Shown in pieces: positions 8,755-17,449 of a stretch of DNA of 64,000 nt. The position numbers were made by a program, and so were the translations under genes. Location: assembly GCA_943846675.1 (NCBI GenBank), contig OX044357.1, positions 372,001 through 436,000 on the forward strand, in the 5' to 3' direction. Numbering within the stretch: the first letter of the stretch is position 1; each line of letters begins with the position of its first letter. The notes beneath the pieces are model-generated. The model made no database searches. It had not been told where the DNA came from and was given only the letters and a program-made list of their open reading frames with translations. Origin of the DNA: UBA987 sp002292105. GTDB lineage: Bacteria > Bacteroidota > Bacteroidia > NS11-12g > UBA9320.

Positions 8755-9039
8755 TAAGGTTGATAAAATATTTTAAATGCTCGGATTGATTTTAAATTCG
8801 GATTTACCGGTTCTACGCTCCCATAATTACCTGGGATAAAAAAATCGTGTTTGCCAAAAAAACCTAGCTAAAAATAGATATTAGACAGCGAAAGATTGAA
8901 AATTGTAGGGGTTCGAATAATGCCGATTTAAATTAGAGGCATGGAATGTAGAGGCTTAATATAAGTCTGTGGTTTTAATCACTAATCAAGTGTACCGTAT
9001 TGACCCCAAGTAAGATCTATTGATCTACACTATCAGTCT

Positions 9040-9077
9040 AAAAGCCATCCAACAATTTGATGGGTGGCTTTTATTTT
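9040..9077 (+). terminator. Orphan intrinsic terminator (plus strand)
   Basis: An 11-bp stem (AAAAGCCATCC pairing with GGGTGGCTTTT, one G-U pair) with an 11-base loop is followed by ATTTT. No plus-strand gene lies upstream in the window's 8.7-9.0 kb stretch, so it either ends an unrecognised small RNA or is a relic of a lost gene. Confidence 0.65.
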
Positions 9078-9143
9078 AAAGTGGATATTAGTCGTAAAAC
9101 GTCCGTTGAATATTGTTCGAAATAGGAGGAATGGTTTGTAGAT

Positions 9144-9187
9144 TGTATAACGTCAGCATAAAGTTCACTTTATGCTGACGTTATACA
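9144..9187. repeat. Perfect 21-bp-arm palindrome related to the IS-A end
   Basis: The arm TGTATAACGTCAGCATAAAGT is repeated exactly in inverted orientation around a 2-base centre. Read on the minus strand, the sequence matches the IS-A left end (TGTTCGACGTCAGCAAAAAG and on through TGAACTT) at all but a few positions. It looks like two fused IS termini or a minimal MITE remnant. A cruciform-forming site is another possibility. Confidence 0.75.
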
Positions 9188-9250
9188 CTGTGTCAAAATG
9201 TGACCTGATGTGACAACATCACCACCCCTGGCTTGCAAAAACCTTGCAAC

Positions 9251-9288
9251 AAAAAAAGGGTTACAACTTTTGAAAGTCATAACCCCTT
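9251..9288 (-). terminator. Terminator of tRNA-Met
   Basis: On the minus strand a 12-bp stem (GGGTTATGACTT with AAGTTGTAACCC, including two G-U pairs) and a 4-base loop are followed by TTTTTTT. It lies about 10 bases past the 3' end of the tRNA. Confidence 0.8.
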
Positions 9289-9297
9289 AATTTTCAG

Positions 9298-9371
9298 TGG
9301 GCCCACTTGGACTCGAACCAGGGACCACCTGATTATGAGTCAGGTGCTCTAACCAACTGAGCTATAGGCCC
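9298..9371 (-). tRNA. tRNA-Met (anticodon CAT)
   Basis: The minus-strand sequence folds as a 74-nt cloverleaf. The acceptor GGGCCTA pairs with TGGGCCC (one G-U), followed by discriminator A. The D-arm is GCTCAGTTGGTTAGAGC, the anticodon loop CTCATAA sits on a CTGA/TCAG stem, and the T-arm contains GGTTCGAGTCC. CCA is not encoded. The anticodon is CAT. The first pair is G-C, so this is not the initiator tRNA. It is probably elongator Met, although a CAT tRNA can also be tRNA-Ile2 after lysidine modification. Confidence 0.93.
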
Positions 9372-9376
9372 TCAGT
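9361..9376. repeat. 16-bp repeat at the tRNA 5' end, copy 1
   Basis: GCTATAGGCCCTCAGT spans the 5' end of tRNA-Met and five bases beyond it. The identical 16 bases recur at 9447-9462, 86 bp away. Confidence 0.9.
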
Positions 9377-9446
9377 CTCTACTTCTTGCAACTTCCTTTT
9401 ATTAAGTAAGGCCTTAGCGAAGTTGCTTGTCCGTCCCTCGACGAAA

Positions 9447-9462
9447 GCTATAGGCCCTCAGT
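9447..9462. repeat. 16-bp repeat at the tRNA 5' end, copy 2
   Basis: Second copy of GCTATAGGCCCTCAGT. The 70 bp between the copies contain an inverted pair GCAACTTC/GAAGTTGC. The arrangement resembles an attachment-site duplication or a small slipped duplication next to a tRNA. Confidence 0.85.
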
Positions 9463-9512
9463 TGTAAATGCATTACCACTGTGTGGCAAAGATAAAATCT
9501 TTACCTAATTTT

Positions 9513-9932
9513 TTAGTGTTGCTCTAATGCGCTAAAGAAGAAGTTCCCTTCGATAGCAGCATTTTCGTCGCTGTCACTTCCGTGAACTGCGTTTGCATCA
9601 ATCGACTTTGCGTATTTAGCGCGGATTGTGCCTTCAGCCGCTTCAGCAGGATTGGTAGCACCAATCAAGTTTCTGAAATCAGCAACTGCGTTGTCTTTTT
9701 CTAAAATTGCCGCCACTATTGGTCCGCTTGTCATGAACGATACTAAGTCGTTGTAAAAAGGACGTTCCTTGTGAACTGCGTAAAATGCGCCAGCTGTTTC
9801 TGCCGTTAAATGCGTGTATTTCATTGCTTTGATGGTAAAACCACCAGCAATCATATCCGCCAAAATACTTCCAATGTGTCCGTTGCCTACTGCATCCGGT
9901 TTAATCATCGTAAATGTTCTGTTTGTAGCCAT
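9513..9932 (-). CDS. ndk: Nucleoside diphosphate kinase
   Basis: The 139-residue enzyme begins MATNRTFTMIKPDAV. It contains the active-site region NAVHGSDSDENA with the phosphorylated His, which is the Ndk signature. It equilibrates nucleoside tri- and diphosphates in the cytoplasm. An upstream in-frame ATG at 9965 would add 11 residues, but a -7 promoter element (9963-9970) overlaps it, and the family starts at the MATNR position, so the start at 9932 is preferred. Length is normal. Confidence 0.96.
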   Translation of the reverse strand: MATNRTFTMIKPDAVGNGHIGSILADMIAGGFTIKAMKYTHLTAETAGAFYAVHKERPFYNDLVSFMTSGPIVAAILEKDNAVADFRNLIGATNPAEAAEGTIRAKYAKSIDANAVHGSDSDENAAIEGNFFFSALEQH

Positions 9933-9962
9933 GTTTTCTATTGTCTTGCTTAAAATCGGGTG

Positions 9963-9970
9963 CAAAAATA
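9963..9970 (-). promoter_or_regulatory. -7 element of the ndk promoter
   Basis: TATTTTTG on the minus strand fits TAnnTTTG and lies 30 bases upstream of the chosen ATG. No clear -33 TTTG was seen at the right distance. Confidence 0.4.
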
Positions 9971-9998
9971 GGCTTACTTCAATAGAATTTTACGAGTT

Positions 9999-11057
9999 TT
10001 GTTAAAGTTTTCAAAAGCAATTACATTGGAAGATACAACCGAAGGAATAAGGCCGTTTTTAAATAGTGGTTCAGTAAGCAAAATTGTTATTACAACCCAC
10101 CACAAACCTGATGCAGATGCACTTGGTTCTTCACTCGCGTTATACCACTATCTAAATAAGCTTGGGAAACAAGTAAACGTTGTAACACCGACCGACTACC
10201 CAGTCAATCTGCACTGGATGCCAGGAAATGACACCGTAATCAATTTCGAGGAATCTCCTAAAGAAGCCGAAAACCTTGTCAACGAAGCGGACATCGTTTT
10301 TTGTTTGGACTTTAATGACTTGAAACGAATTAATGATCTTGGGTTGATTGTTGGGAAGGCAGAAGCAAAAAAAATTATGATAGATCACCACCGGGACCCA
10401 TCAGGATTTGATGACTACCGTTTTTGGACTATTGAAACCAGTTCAACTTGTGAGTTAATTCATGATTTTATCGTTTCAAACGATGGAGAAGAATTGATTG
10501 ATGCAGATATCGCATCGTGTATTTATGCGGGTATTGTGGCTGATACGGGATCTTTTCGGTTTAGTTCTACCTCTAGTCACACACACAAAATTGCTGCATC
10601 GTTAATCGACTTAGGCGTCGATTCAGCGAAAGTTCATGCATTGTTACACGATAATTTTTCGTTGAGTCGTTATCGACTCATGGGTTACGTTCTCTATAAA
10701 AAGTTGCACATTTTCCCGGAGCTAAAAACAGCTCTAGTGTATCTATCACAGGATGAATTACTCAAATTTAATATCCAAACAGGCGATACAGAGGGTTTTG
10801 TCAATTACGGACTGGGCATTAAAGGAATTGTTTTTAGTGCGCTTATTATTGATCGGTCTGTAATGGTTAAAATGTCTTTTCGTTCGCAAGGAAGTTTCCC
10901 TTGTAATGAGTTTGCAAACAAACATTTTAATGGTGGCGGTCACCTAAATGCTGCGGGCGGCGCATCAAAAGAACCCCTTGAGGAAGTGGTAAAGAAATTT
11001 AAAGAAGTATTGCCGACTTATAAAAACCAATTGCTATCAAGTTATGAAGAAGTTTAA
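9999..11057 (+). CDS. nrnA: DHH-family phosphoesterase (NrnA-like oligoribonuclease/pAp phosphatase)
   Basis: The 352-residue protein has the DHH-family motifs THHKPDADALGSS (metal-binding), CLDFND and IDHHRDP (the DHH triad), then ADTGSFRFSSTS. A C-terminal DHHA1 domain ends in FNGGGHLNAAGG, which binds substrate. NrnA degrades nanoRNAs and dephosphorylates pAp. There is no ATG near the N-terminus, so a TTG start at 9999 or 10026 must be used. The gene overlaps the next by 14 bases, and its 5' end lies back-to-back with ndk. Confidence 0.9.
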   Translation: MLKFSKAITLEDTTEGIRPFLNSGSVSKIVITTHHKPDADALGSSLALYHYLNKLGKQVNVVTPTDYPVNLHWMPGNDTVINFEESPKEAENLVNEADIVFCLDFNDLKRINDLGLIVGKAEAKKIMIDHHRDPSGFDDYRFWTIETSSTCELIHDFIVSNDGEELIDADIASCIYAGIVADTGSFRFSSTSSHTHKIAASLIDLGVDSAKVHALLHDNFSLSRYRLMGYVLYKKLHIFPELKTALVYLSQDELLKFNIQTGDTEGFVNYGLGIKGIVFSALIIDRSVMVKMSFRSQGSFPCNEFANKHFNGGGHLNAAGGASKEPLEEVVKKFKEVLPTYKNQLLSSYEEV

Positions 11058-11876
11058 GATCACCGCAATCTGTACGGTTTTAATCGCAACGATTATAGCT
11101 AGCTGTGGACCAAAACAGTTTTACGAACAGACAGAGAACGGCTTAGAGTACTATTTTTTTAAGAAGAACAAAGAGGCCAAAATGGGTCAGATTGGCGATA
11201 TTTATAATTTGAATATCACAGCCACTACCAAACGCGATAGTTTGGTATTCTCTGAACACGGAATGTTTAAGCGTCATGAAGCCATTTATCCGGGAGACTT
11301 TCACGACGGGTTAAGTATGTTGCATGAAGGCGACAGTGTTGGGTTTGTACTTCATACGGATTCATTTTTTCAAATGCATAATTTAAACACACCTAAAGGG
11401 CTAACCGGTAAGGAGACGTTTAAACTGCTTATTGGTGTCGAAGCCATATTAAGCCCGCTAGACCATATGATTTATAAAAGTGAGCAAGAGCTAGTCAAAA
11501 TGACCGAGTTTGTCGAAAGGAAGGGTTGGGAAACAATTAAGGATTCTACTGGCATCATGTATGAGGTTGTAGAGTCAACAGATGGCAATTCGACGTTACA
11601 AATCGGAGACTCTGTAGCGCTGTCTTATGTCTATTCCACCCTCGATGGCCGGATTATAAACAAAACTAGAGAAAATGATTTTTGGCGTATAGTGGTGGGT
11701 GACCCTCAAATTCGAGTATCTGGTTTGACACGGTTATTAACCTTAACTAAGCATAACGAAAAAGTAAGAGCGGTCATTCCATTTGCAGAAGCATTTGGGG
11801 AAGATGGTTACGGTGCATTGATTCCACCTTATACCACGGTTGTTATAGAATTCAAAGCAAATAAAATCGAACAGAA

Positions 11877-11880
<4 letters not shown>
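11044..11880 (+). CDS. FKBP-type peptidyl-prolyl isomerase lipoprotein
   Basis: The 278-residue protein has a lipoprotein signal with Cys21 (IIASCGPK). Two FKBP-like parts are visible: an N-terminal one with GDFHDGLSMLHEGDSVGF, and a C-terminal one with GDSVALSYVYSTLDGRI and ending VRAVIPFAEAFGEDGYGALI-PPYTTVVIEF. It resembles the GldI/FkpA-type periplasmic or surface foldases of Bacteroidota. It overlaps nrnA by 14 bases and rfbB by 4 bases (ATGA), so all are co-translated. Whether the first domain is catalytic cannot be told by eye. Confidence 0.82.
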
Positions 11881-12920
<1,040 letters not shown>

Positions 12921-12921
12921 T

Positions 12922-13782
12922 ATGAAAGGAATTATTTTAGCAGGAGGGTCTGGTACACGACTACACCCATTAACATTGGCTATGAGCAAGCAGCTGATGC
13001 CGGTTTACGACAAGCCCATGATTTATTACCCGTTGTCAACTTTATTGATGGCCGGGATAAACGAAGTTTTAATCATTTCTACACTGCATGATTTACCACA
13101 TTTTAAAAAGCTTCTAGGCGATGGCAGTCAATTGGGCTGTCGTTTTGAGTATAAAGTGCAAGAAGTGCCAAATGGCCTGGCTCAAGCATTTGTATTGGGA
13201 GAAGATTTTATCGGTGATGATAAAGTGGCGTTGATATTGGGCGATAACATATTTTTTGGCACCAGCTTAGGCAGATTGTTAGAAGAAAATGCTGATCCTG
13301 TAGGTGGAGTCATTTTCGCCTATCACGTCGGAGATCCGGAAAGATATGGTGTTGTTGAGTTTGATGAGGAAATGAAAGCACTGTCGATCGAGGAAAAGCC
13401 AGAAAAGCCAAAATCAAACTTTGCCGTACCAGGTTTGTACTTTTACGATAACAGTGTAGTTGACATAGCTAAAAATCTAAAGCCATCTCCTCGTGGCGAG
13501 TATGAAATAACAGATGTAAACAAAAGGTATCTGGAACAAAACGCTTTGAAAGTTGGTGTTTTACACCGTGGAACTGCATGGCTCGATACAGGGACTTTTG
13601 GTTCGCTTATGCAGGCTGGACAGTTTGTGCAAGTTATTGAAGATAGACAAGGGCTTAAAGTAGGTTGCATTGAAGAAATCGCCTATAAACAAGGGTACAT
13701 TGACAAAAAACAACTGACCGCTTTAGCCAATAAGCTGGTAAAGAGTGGTTATGGAGATTACTTACTAAACCTAATAAAATAG
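12922..13782 (+). CDS. rfbA: Glucose-1-phosphate thymidylyltransferase
   Basis: The 286-residue protein begins MKGIILAGGSGTRLHPLT, the nucleotidyltransferase signature. It has the substrate loop SKQLMPVYDKPMIYYPLST, and later VGVLHRGTAWLDTGTF. It couples glucose-1-phosphate with dTTP to give dTDP-glucose, the substrate of RfbB encoded immediately upstream. Length is normal, and the downstream ABC exporter gene starts directly after its stop. Confidence 0.96.
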   Translation: MKGIILAGGSGTRLHPLTLAMSKQLMPVYDKPMIYYPLSTLLMAGINEVLIISTLHDLPHFKKLLGDGSQLGCRFEYKVQEVPNGLAQAFVLGEDFIGDDKVALILGDNIFFGTSLGRLLEENADPVGGVIFAYHVGDPERYGVVEFDEEMKALSIEEKPEKPKSNFAVPGLYFYDNSVVDIAKNLKPSPRGEYEITDVNKRYLEQNALKVGVLHRGTAWLDTGTFGSLMQAGQFVQVIEDRQGLKVGCIEEIAYKQGYIDKKQLTALANKLVKSGYGDYLLNLIK

Positions 13783-15486
13783 TTGAAAGGAAATACCCTA
13801 TTCGGCAATCAGAGGAAGCTCTTACATACCCTATCAGGGGATGAACGTAAAACGTACTATCGCCTTTTAACAACCAATTTCTTTTCCGTTTTACTCGAAA
13901 TAGTCGGTTTAGTGATTATATACTTAGTGCTCATTTTGGTGCTGAGTCCTAGTCAATTTCAGGAAGTAATTCAATCTCTGGCTTTTAGTCCTGATATCAG
14001 ATTTAGTGCTTTTTTGATATGCTTATTCGTGCTTTTTGTTGTTAAAACAGTCACGGCATTGGCCCTACAAAAAGTTCAACTGAAACAGCTTTTCACTATC
14101 TCTGCGTCGCTTTCTGATAGAGTATTTAATCAGAGCTTTACTGCAAGCTTAGACGCCCACAAAAAGGTCCATTCTGCGGATAGGTTATCAGATATGAACA
14201 CCGTTACGAACTCACTACCATATTTGGTGATTTTACCGGCTGTCTCGGCATTGAGTGAAATGGTCTTCGTCATCTTAACGGTAATGATATTGTTAACCTT
14301 GAAACCACTTTTGGTGTTGATGTTGATACTTGCCCTTTTGCCACAAACATTGCTCCTCATTTATTGGGGGAGGAAAAAACTAAGTCATACCGGCGAATTA
14401 ATTAATAAGCAATTGGCAACCCAAAACGAATTGGTATCAAGTTCTGTTTTTGGCTTTGCTGAAGTCAACCTGTTTAACCTATCTGCTCATTATAAGTCGG
14501 AACTTAACAGGGTAAGAGGCGTTGTTTATGAGAACAGAAGCAAGGTGCAGTTGTATAGTTCAATTGCTCCACAAAGGTTAATGGAGTTGTTAACCGTTGT
14601 AGCCCTGTGTGCCATAGCCGTTTACGTTTATAAGTTCAATCACTCGAAAGGCCTGTTCAACACGTTAGCACTTTTTGCCGCCGCAGCTTTTAGAATGTTA
14701 CCCTCCCTAAATAGAATCGTTACCGGTACCAATACCTTAAACTCTTTTTCTGCAATTCTTGATCTAATTCCGTCTATTGATACGAAGAATGAAAGTAAAG
14801 CGTCACATGATATTGGATCATTTAAGTCGTTAAATATAAATCGATTAAATTTCGGTTTTAAGAATGAAAGCCCTTTGTTTGAAAAGCTGAACTTGACATT
14901 GGTTAAAGGAGATTTTGTTGGATTATATGGAGAGTCAGGTGCCGGGAAAACCACCCTAATAAATATCATTCTTGGTTTTTATGAGTTGCCAAACCAAGAC
15001 ATTAAGGTGAATGAAATGGACATGCATCAAGTTACGAGGAGTTGGCAAGATAAGTTGGGGTATGTTAAACAAGACTCTTATGTCGTTTCAGGAAGTATAA
15101 AGAAGAATGTTGCATTCGGTGATCTTGATATTGATGAAAATAGGGTCGAAGCATTACTGAAGAAGGTCAAACTATGGGAATGGATAGAATCTTTACCTGA
15201 CAAAGTGGAAACAAACATTGGTGAGAATGGAGCCCTGATTTCTGGCGGTCAAAAACAAAGAATTGCCATTGCACGGGCATTGTACAGAAATGTGGAAGTT
15301 CTTGTGTGTGACGAGATTACCAACTCATTAGACGAAGAGAACAGTATTGGGATTTGGAATTTATTGTCTGAAATAAATTCGACCGGAACGACTATATTTC
15401 TTGTTTCTCACGACAAAAAAGCATTTAAATACACCCAAAAGGTATACGAGTTGTCAGGAGGGCTGTTGATTAATCACACTGATTAA
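13783..15486 (+). CDS. ABC exporter, fused membrane and ATPase domains (MsbA/PglK type)
   Basis: The 567-residue protein has an N-terminal six-helix region (helices visible about 31-53, 65-87, 147-195 and 268-283) and a C-terminal ATPase. The ATPase has Walker A GESGAGKTT (from residue 383), signature ISGGQKQR (from 486), Walker B VLVCDE (Glu511) and H-loop VSHD. The start is a TTG directly after the rfbA stop. Its place behind rfbBA suggests export or flipping of a lipid-linked glycan, as PglK or MsbA do. That substrate is inferred from context only. Confidence 0.85.
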   Translation: MKGNTLFGNQRKLLHTLSGDERKTYYRLLTTNFFSVLLEIVGLVIIYLVLILVLSPSQFQEVIQSLAFSPDIRFSAFLICLFVLFVVKTVTALALQKVQLKQLFTISASLSDRVFNQSFTASLDAHKKVHSADRLSDMNTVTNSLPYLVILPAVSALSEMVFVILTVMILLTLKPLLVLMLILALLPQTLLLIYWGRKKLSHTGELINKQLATQNELVSSSVFGFAEVNLFNLSAHYKSELNRVRGVVYENRSKVQLYSSIAPQRLMELLTVVALCAIAVYVYKFNHSKGLFNTLALFAAAAFRMLPSLNRIVTGTNTLNSFSAILDLIPSIDTKNESKASHDIGSFKSLNINRLNFGFKNESPLFEKLNLTLVKGDFVGLYGESGAGKTTLINIILGFYELPNQDIKVNEMDMHQVTRSWQDKLGYVKQDSYVVSGSIKKNVAFGDLDIDENRVEALLKKVKLWEWIESLPDKVETNIGENGALISGGQKQRIAIARALYRNVEVLVCDEITNSLDEENSIGIWNLLSEINSTGTTIFLVSHDKKAFKYTQKVYELSGGLLINHTD

Positions 15487-15547
15487 TGGTTAATAGCATT
15501 GACCTAACACATGTGAGATTAAGTGCCTAATACAGAGTGATGTTGTG

Positions 15548-16564
15548 TTACTGCTGTCCTAAAAAATCTAAAAGATTTGTAGAAAAAAGTTTTTCCTTAG
15601 TTGAAACGGAAAGATCGTCCATCTGTTCAATGAATTCCCCATGTCTAAGATCTCCTAAAGGGAAAGGATAGTCTGTTCCATAGGATATTTTGTCTTCACC
15701 CATTACTTGAATTAAATATCTCAGCGCGTCTTGGTCATGCGTGATGCCATCTACCCAAAATTTCCCTTTGTATGTATAAGGGTCAGATACACCATTTACG
15801 TCTACCAAATCGGGTCTGCAATGCCAACCATGAGATATTCGTCCTAAGGTATGTGCAAAGGATCCTCCTCCGTGAGCAAACATGACCTTTAAGTCAGGAA
15901 ATTTGTCAAAGATTCCACCAAACAACATACTGCAGATTGCACGACTTGTTTCCGCGGGCATGCCAACCAACCAAGGCAACCAGTATTTAGTCATATCGGC
16001 TTGTCCCATCATTTCCCAAGGGTGAATAAAAATACTCATATTCATTTCTTGAGCAGCTTCCCACAAGGGATAGAAAATTGGGTCGTCCAGGTTTTTATCA
16101 TCGATATGTGAAGCAATTTCAACACCCGGCATGCCATTTTCTTTACACCATTTGAGTTCCTCTATGGCAAAATCAATGTGTTGCATAGGCAAGGTGCCAA
16201 GACTTATAAATCTTTTTGAGTGGTGGTTTTGCACTTCAAGCAGATGTGCGTTGATAAAGCGACTCCATTCCTTACCGTGCGCTGGTTTTGTCCAGTAGTT
16301 AAACAATACCGGAATCGTACACAAAACCATTTTTTCGACGTTGAATTCATCCATCTCAGGAAGAATAGCCTCTACATCATAACAATTCTTTTCCACTCGC
16401 CTAAAAAAGACACCGTCATCGCGCATCATTTTTTTAGCACCGGTTTCTATTTCATCTTCTAAATAGATAAAACCACCATAGCCATATTTTTTATCGAGTC
16501 GCTCCCAGTTTGGGGGCATAATGTGAGCATGACTATCTAGTTTACGCATTTTTGTGTTCACCAT
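15548..16564 (-). CDS. 2-amino-3-carboxymuconate-6-semialdehyde decarboxylase (ACMSD)
   Basis: The 338-residue amidohydrolase-fold protein has the metal-binding DSHAHIMPP (His12, His14), IFIHPWEMMG, FAHGGGSFAHTLGR and the catalytic Asp in YGTDYPFPLG. The pattern matches ACMSD, which decarboxylates the ring-opened product of 3-hydroxyanthranilate. The upstream gene encodes the enzyme that makes that product, 19 bases away on the same strand, so the two form an operon. The start may be Met1 or the Met at residue 6. Confidence 0.9.
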   Translation of the reverse strand: MVNTKMRKLDSHAHIMPPNWERLDKKYGYGGFIYLEDEIETGAKKMMRDDGVFFRRVEKNCYDVEAILPEMDEFNVEKMVLCTIPVLFNYWTKPAHGKEWSRFINAHLLEVQNHHSKRFISLGTLPMQHIDFAIEELKWCKENGMPGVEIASHIDDKNLDDPIFYPLWEAAQEMNMSIFIHPWEMMGQADMTKYWLPWLVGMPAETSRAICSMLFGGIFDKFPDLKVMFAHGGGSFAHTLGRISHGWHCRPDLVDVNGVSDPYTYKGKFWVDGITHDQDALRYLIQVMGEDKISYGTDYPFPLGDLRHGEFIEQMDDLSVSTKEKLFSTNLLDFLGQQ

Positions 16565-16583
16565 ATCGAATTGTATCGGGCAA

Positions 16584-17105
16584 TTATACGAATCGAGAGT
16601 CAGTTTCCATTACCGTCCCACATTTGTCGCATGTGCGAAGCGATTCAGAAGCGTAGTATTCTCTGAAACGAGGAAGGAAGTCTTTTTCTATATCCTCCAA
16701 GGTGAAATACGTTTCGTGTAATTTGTTGTTACAATTGTCGCAAAACCAAAGCAAGCCATCTGTAGTTGAAGGTCTTTTCAATTCAATAACGAAACCAATC
16801 GAATTGGCACTTCGCATAGGCGAATGCGGCGTATTAGCAGGTAGCAAAAACATTTCGCCGGCCTTAATCGGAATATCTACAGCTTTCCCATCTTCCTGAA
16901 TTCTGACGTTAATGTCGCCTTCTAGCTGATAAAATAATTCTTCTGTTTCGTTGTAATGATAGTCTTTACGAGCGTTTGGACCCCCAACAATCATCACGAT
17001 GTAATCACCTGCGTCTTTGTACAGATTTCGGTTTCCAACAGGGGGTTTTAACTCATCCCTGTGCTCTTCTATCCATGCCTGTAAATTAAAGGGTTTTCTA
17101 GCCAT
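16584..17105 (-). CDS. 3-hydroxyanthranilate 3,4-dioxygenase
   Basis: The 173-residue cupin has Fe(II) ligands His50, Glu56 (YHYNETEELFYQLEGD) and His94 (LPANTPHSP). A C-terminal rubredoxin-like pair of CxxC motifs (Cys122/125 and Cys159/162) is typical of the bacterial enzyme. It opens the ring of 3-hydroxyanthranilate in the kynurenine pathway, and its unstable product is the substrate of the ACMSD encoded next. Routing through ACMSD points to catabolism of tryptophan rather than to NAD synthesis. Confidence 0.95.
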   Translation of the reverse strand: MARKPFNLQAWIEEHRDELKPPVGNRNLYKDAGDYIVMIVGGPNARKDYHYNETEELFYQLEGDINVRIQEDGKAVDIPIKAGEMFLLPANTPHSPMRSANSIGFVIELKRPSTTDGLLWFCDNCNNKLHETYFTLEDIEKDFLPRFREYYASESLRTCDKCGTVMETDSRFV

Positions 17106-17204
17106 TTTTCACTTCTTTAAGTCACTCGAAATTAGCAAAAAATGTCAAATCAAAAATAGGTATCGTACGCAATTGGGAAATATCAAAAAACAAGTTAAAA
17201 ATCG

Positions 17205-17212
17205 TAACTTTG
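17205..17212 (+). promoter_or_regulatory. -7 element of the tatA-gatA promoter
   Basis: TAACTTTG is a full match to TAnnTTTG, 24 bases before the tatA ATG. A -33 element at normal spacing is not obvious. Confidence 0.5.
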
Positions 17213-17236
17213 CGCTTCATTAATTAAGAACAGAGT

Positions 17237-17443
17237 ATGACTATGTTAACAATACTTCTAGCCTTTGGATTCCCTGAATGGGGCCTGATTGTCTTAGCAG
17301 TTCTTTTATTATTTGGTGGACGTAAAATTCCTGAATTAATGAAAGGGTTAGGTCAAGGAATTAGAGAGTTTAACAATGCCAAGAAGGATGTAAAGAAGCA
17401 CATCGAAGACGGCATGAAGGATGAACCTAAAAAGGAAGAGTAA
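17237..17443 (+). CDS. tatA: Sec-independent translocase subunit TatA/E
   Basis: The 68-residue protein has one N-terminal transmembrane helix (about 5-25) with the family signature FGFPEWGLIVLAVLLLFGG. It continues with KIPELMKGLGQGIREF, the amphipathic helix, and a charged tail ending in KKEE. TatA oligomers form the pore of the twin-arginine translocase in the cytoplasmic membrane. It starts the run tatA-gatA-LysM protein-SGNH protein. TatC is not in this window. Confidence 0.93.
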   Translation: MTMLTILLAFGFPEWGLIVLAVLLLFGGRKIPELMKGLGQGIREFNNAKKDVKKHIEDGMKDEPKKEE

Positions 17444-17449
17444 CTTTAG

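Larger units (their letters stand above)
8755..9297. other. Gene-poor stretch between susC and tRNA-Met
   Basis: No convincing protein gene was found on either strand. The stretch contains, in order, AT-rich sequence without recognisable features (8755-9039), an orphan terminator (9040-9077), a perfect palindrome related to the IS-A terminus (9144-9187) and the tRNA terminator (9251-9288). No sensor or regulator for the SusCD operon is present here. Confidence 0.7.
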
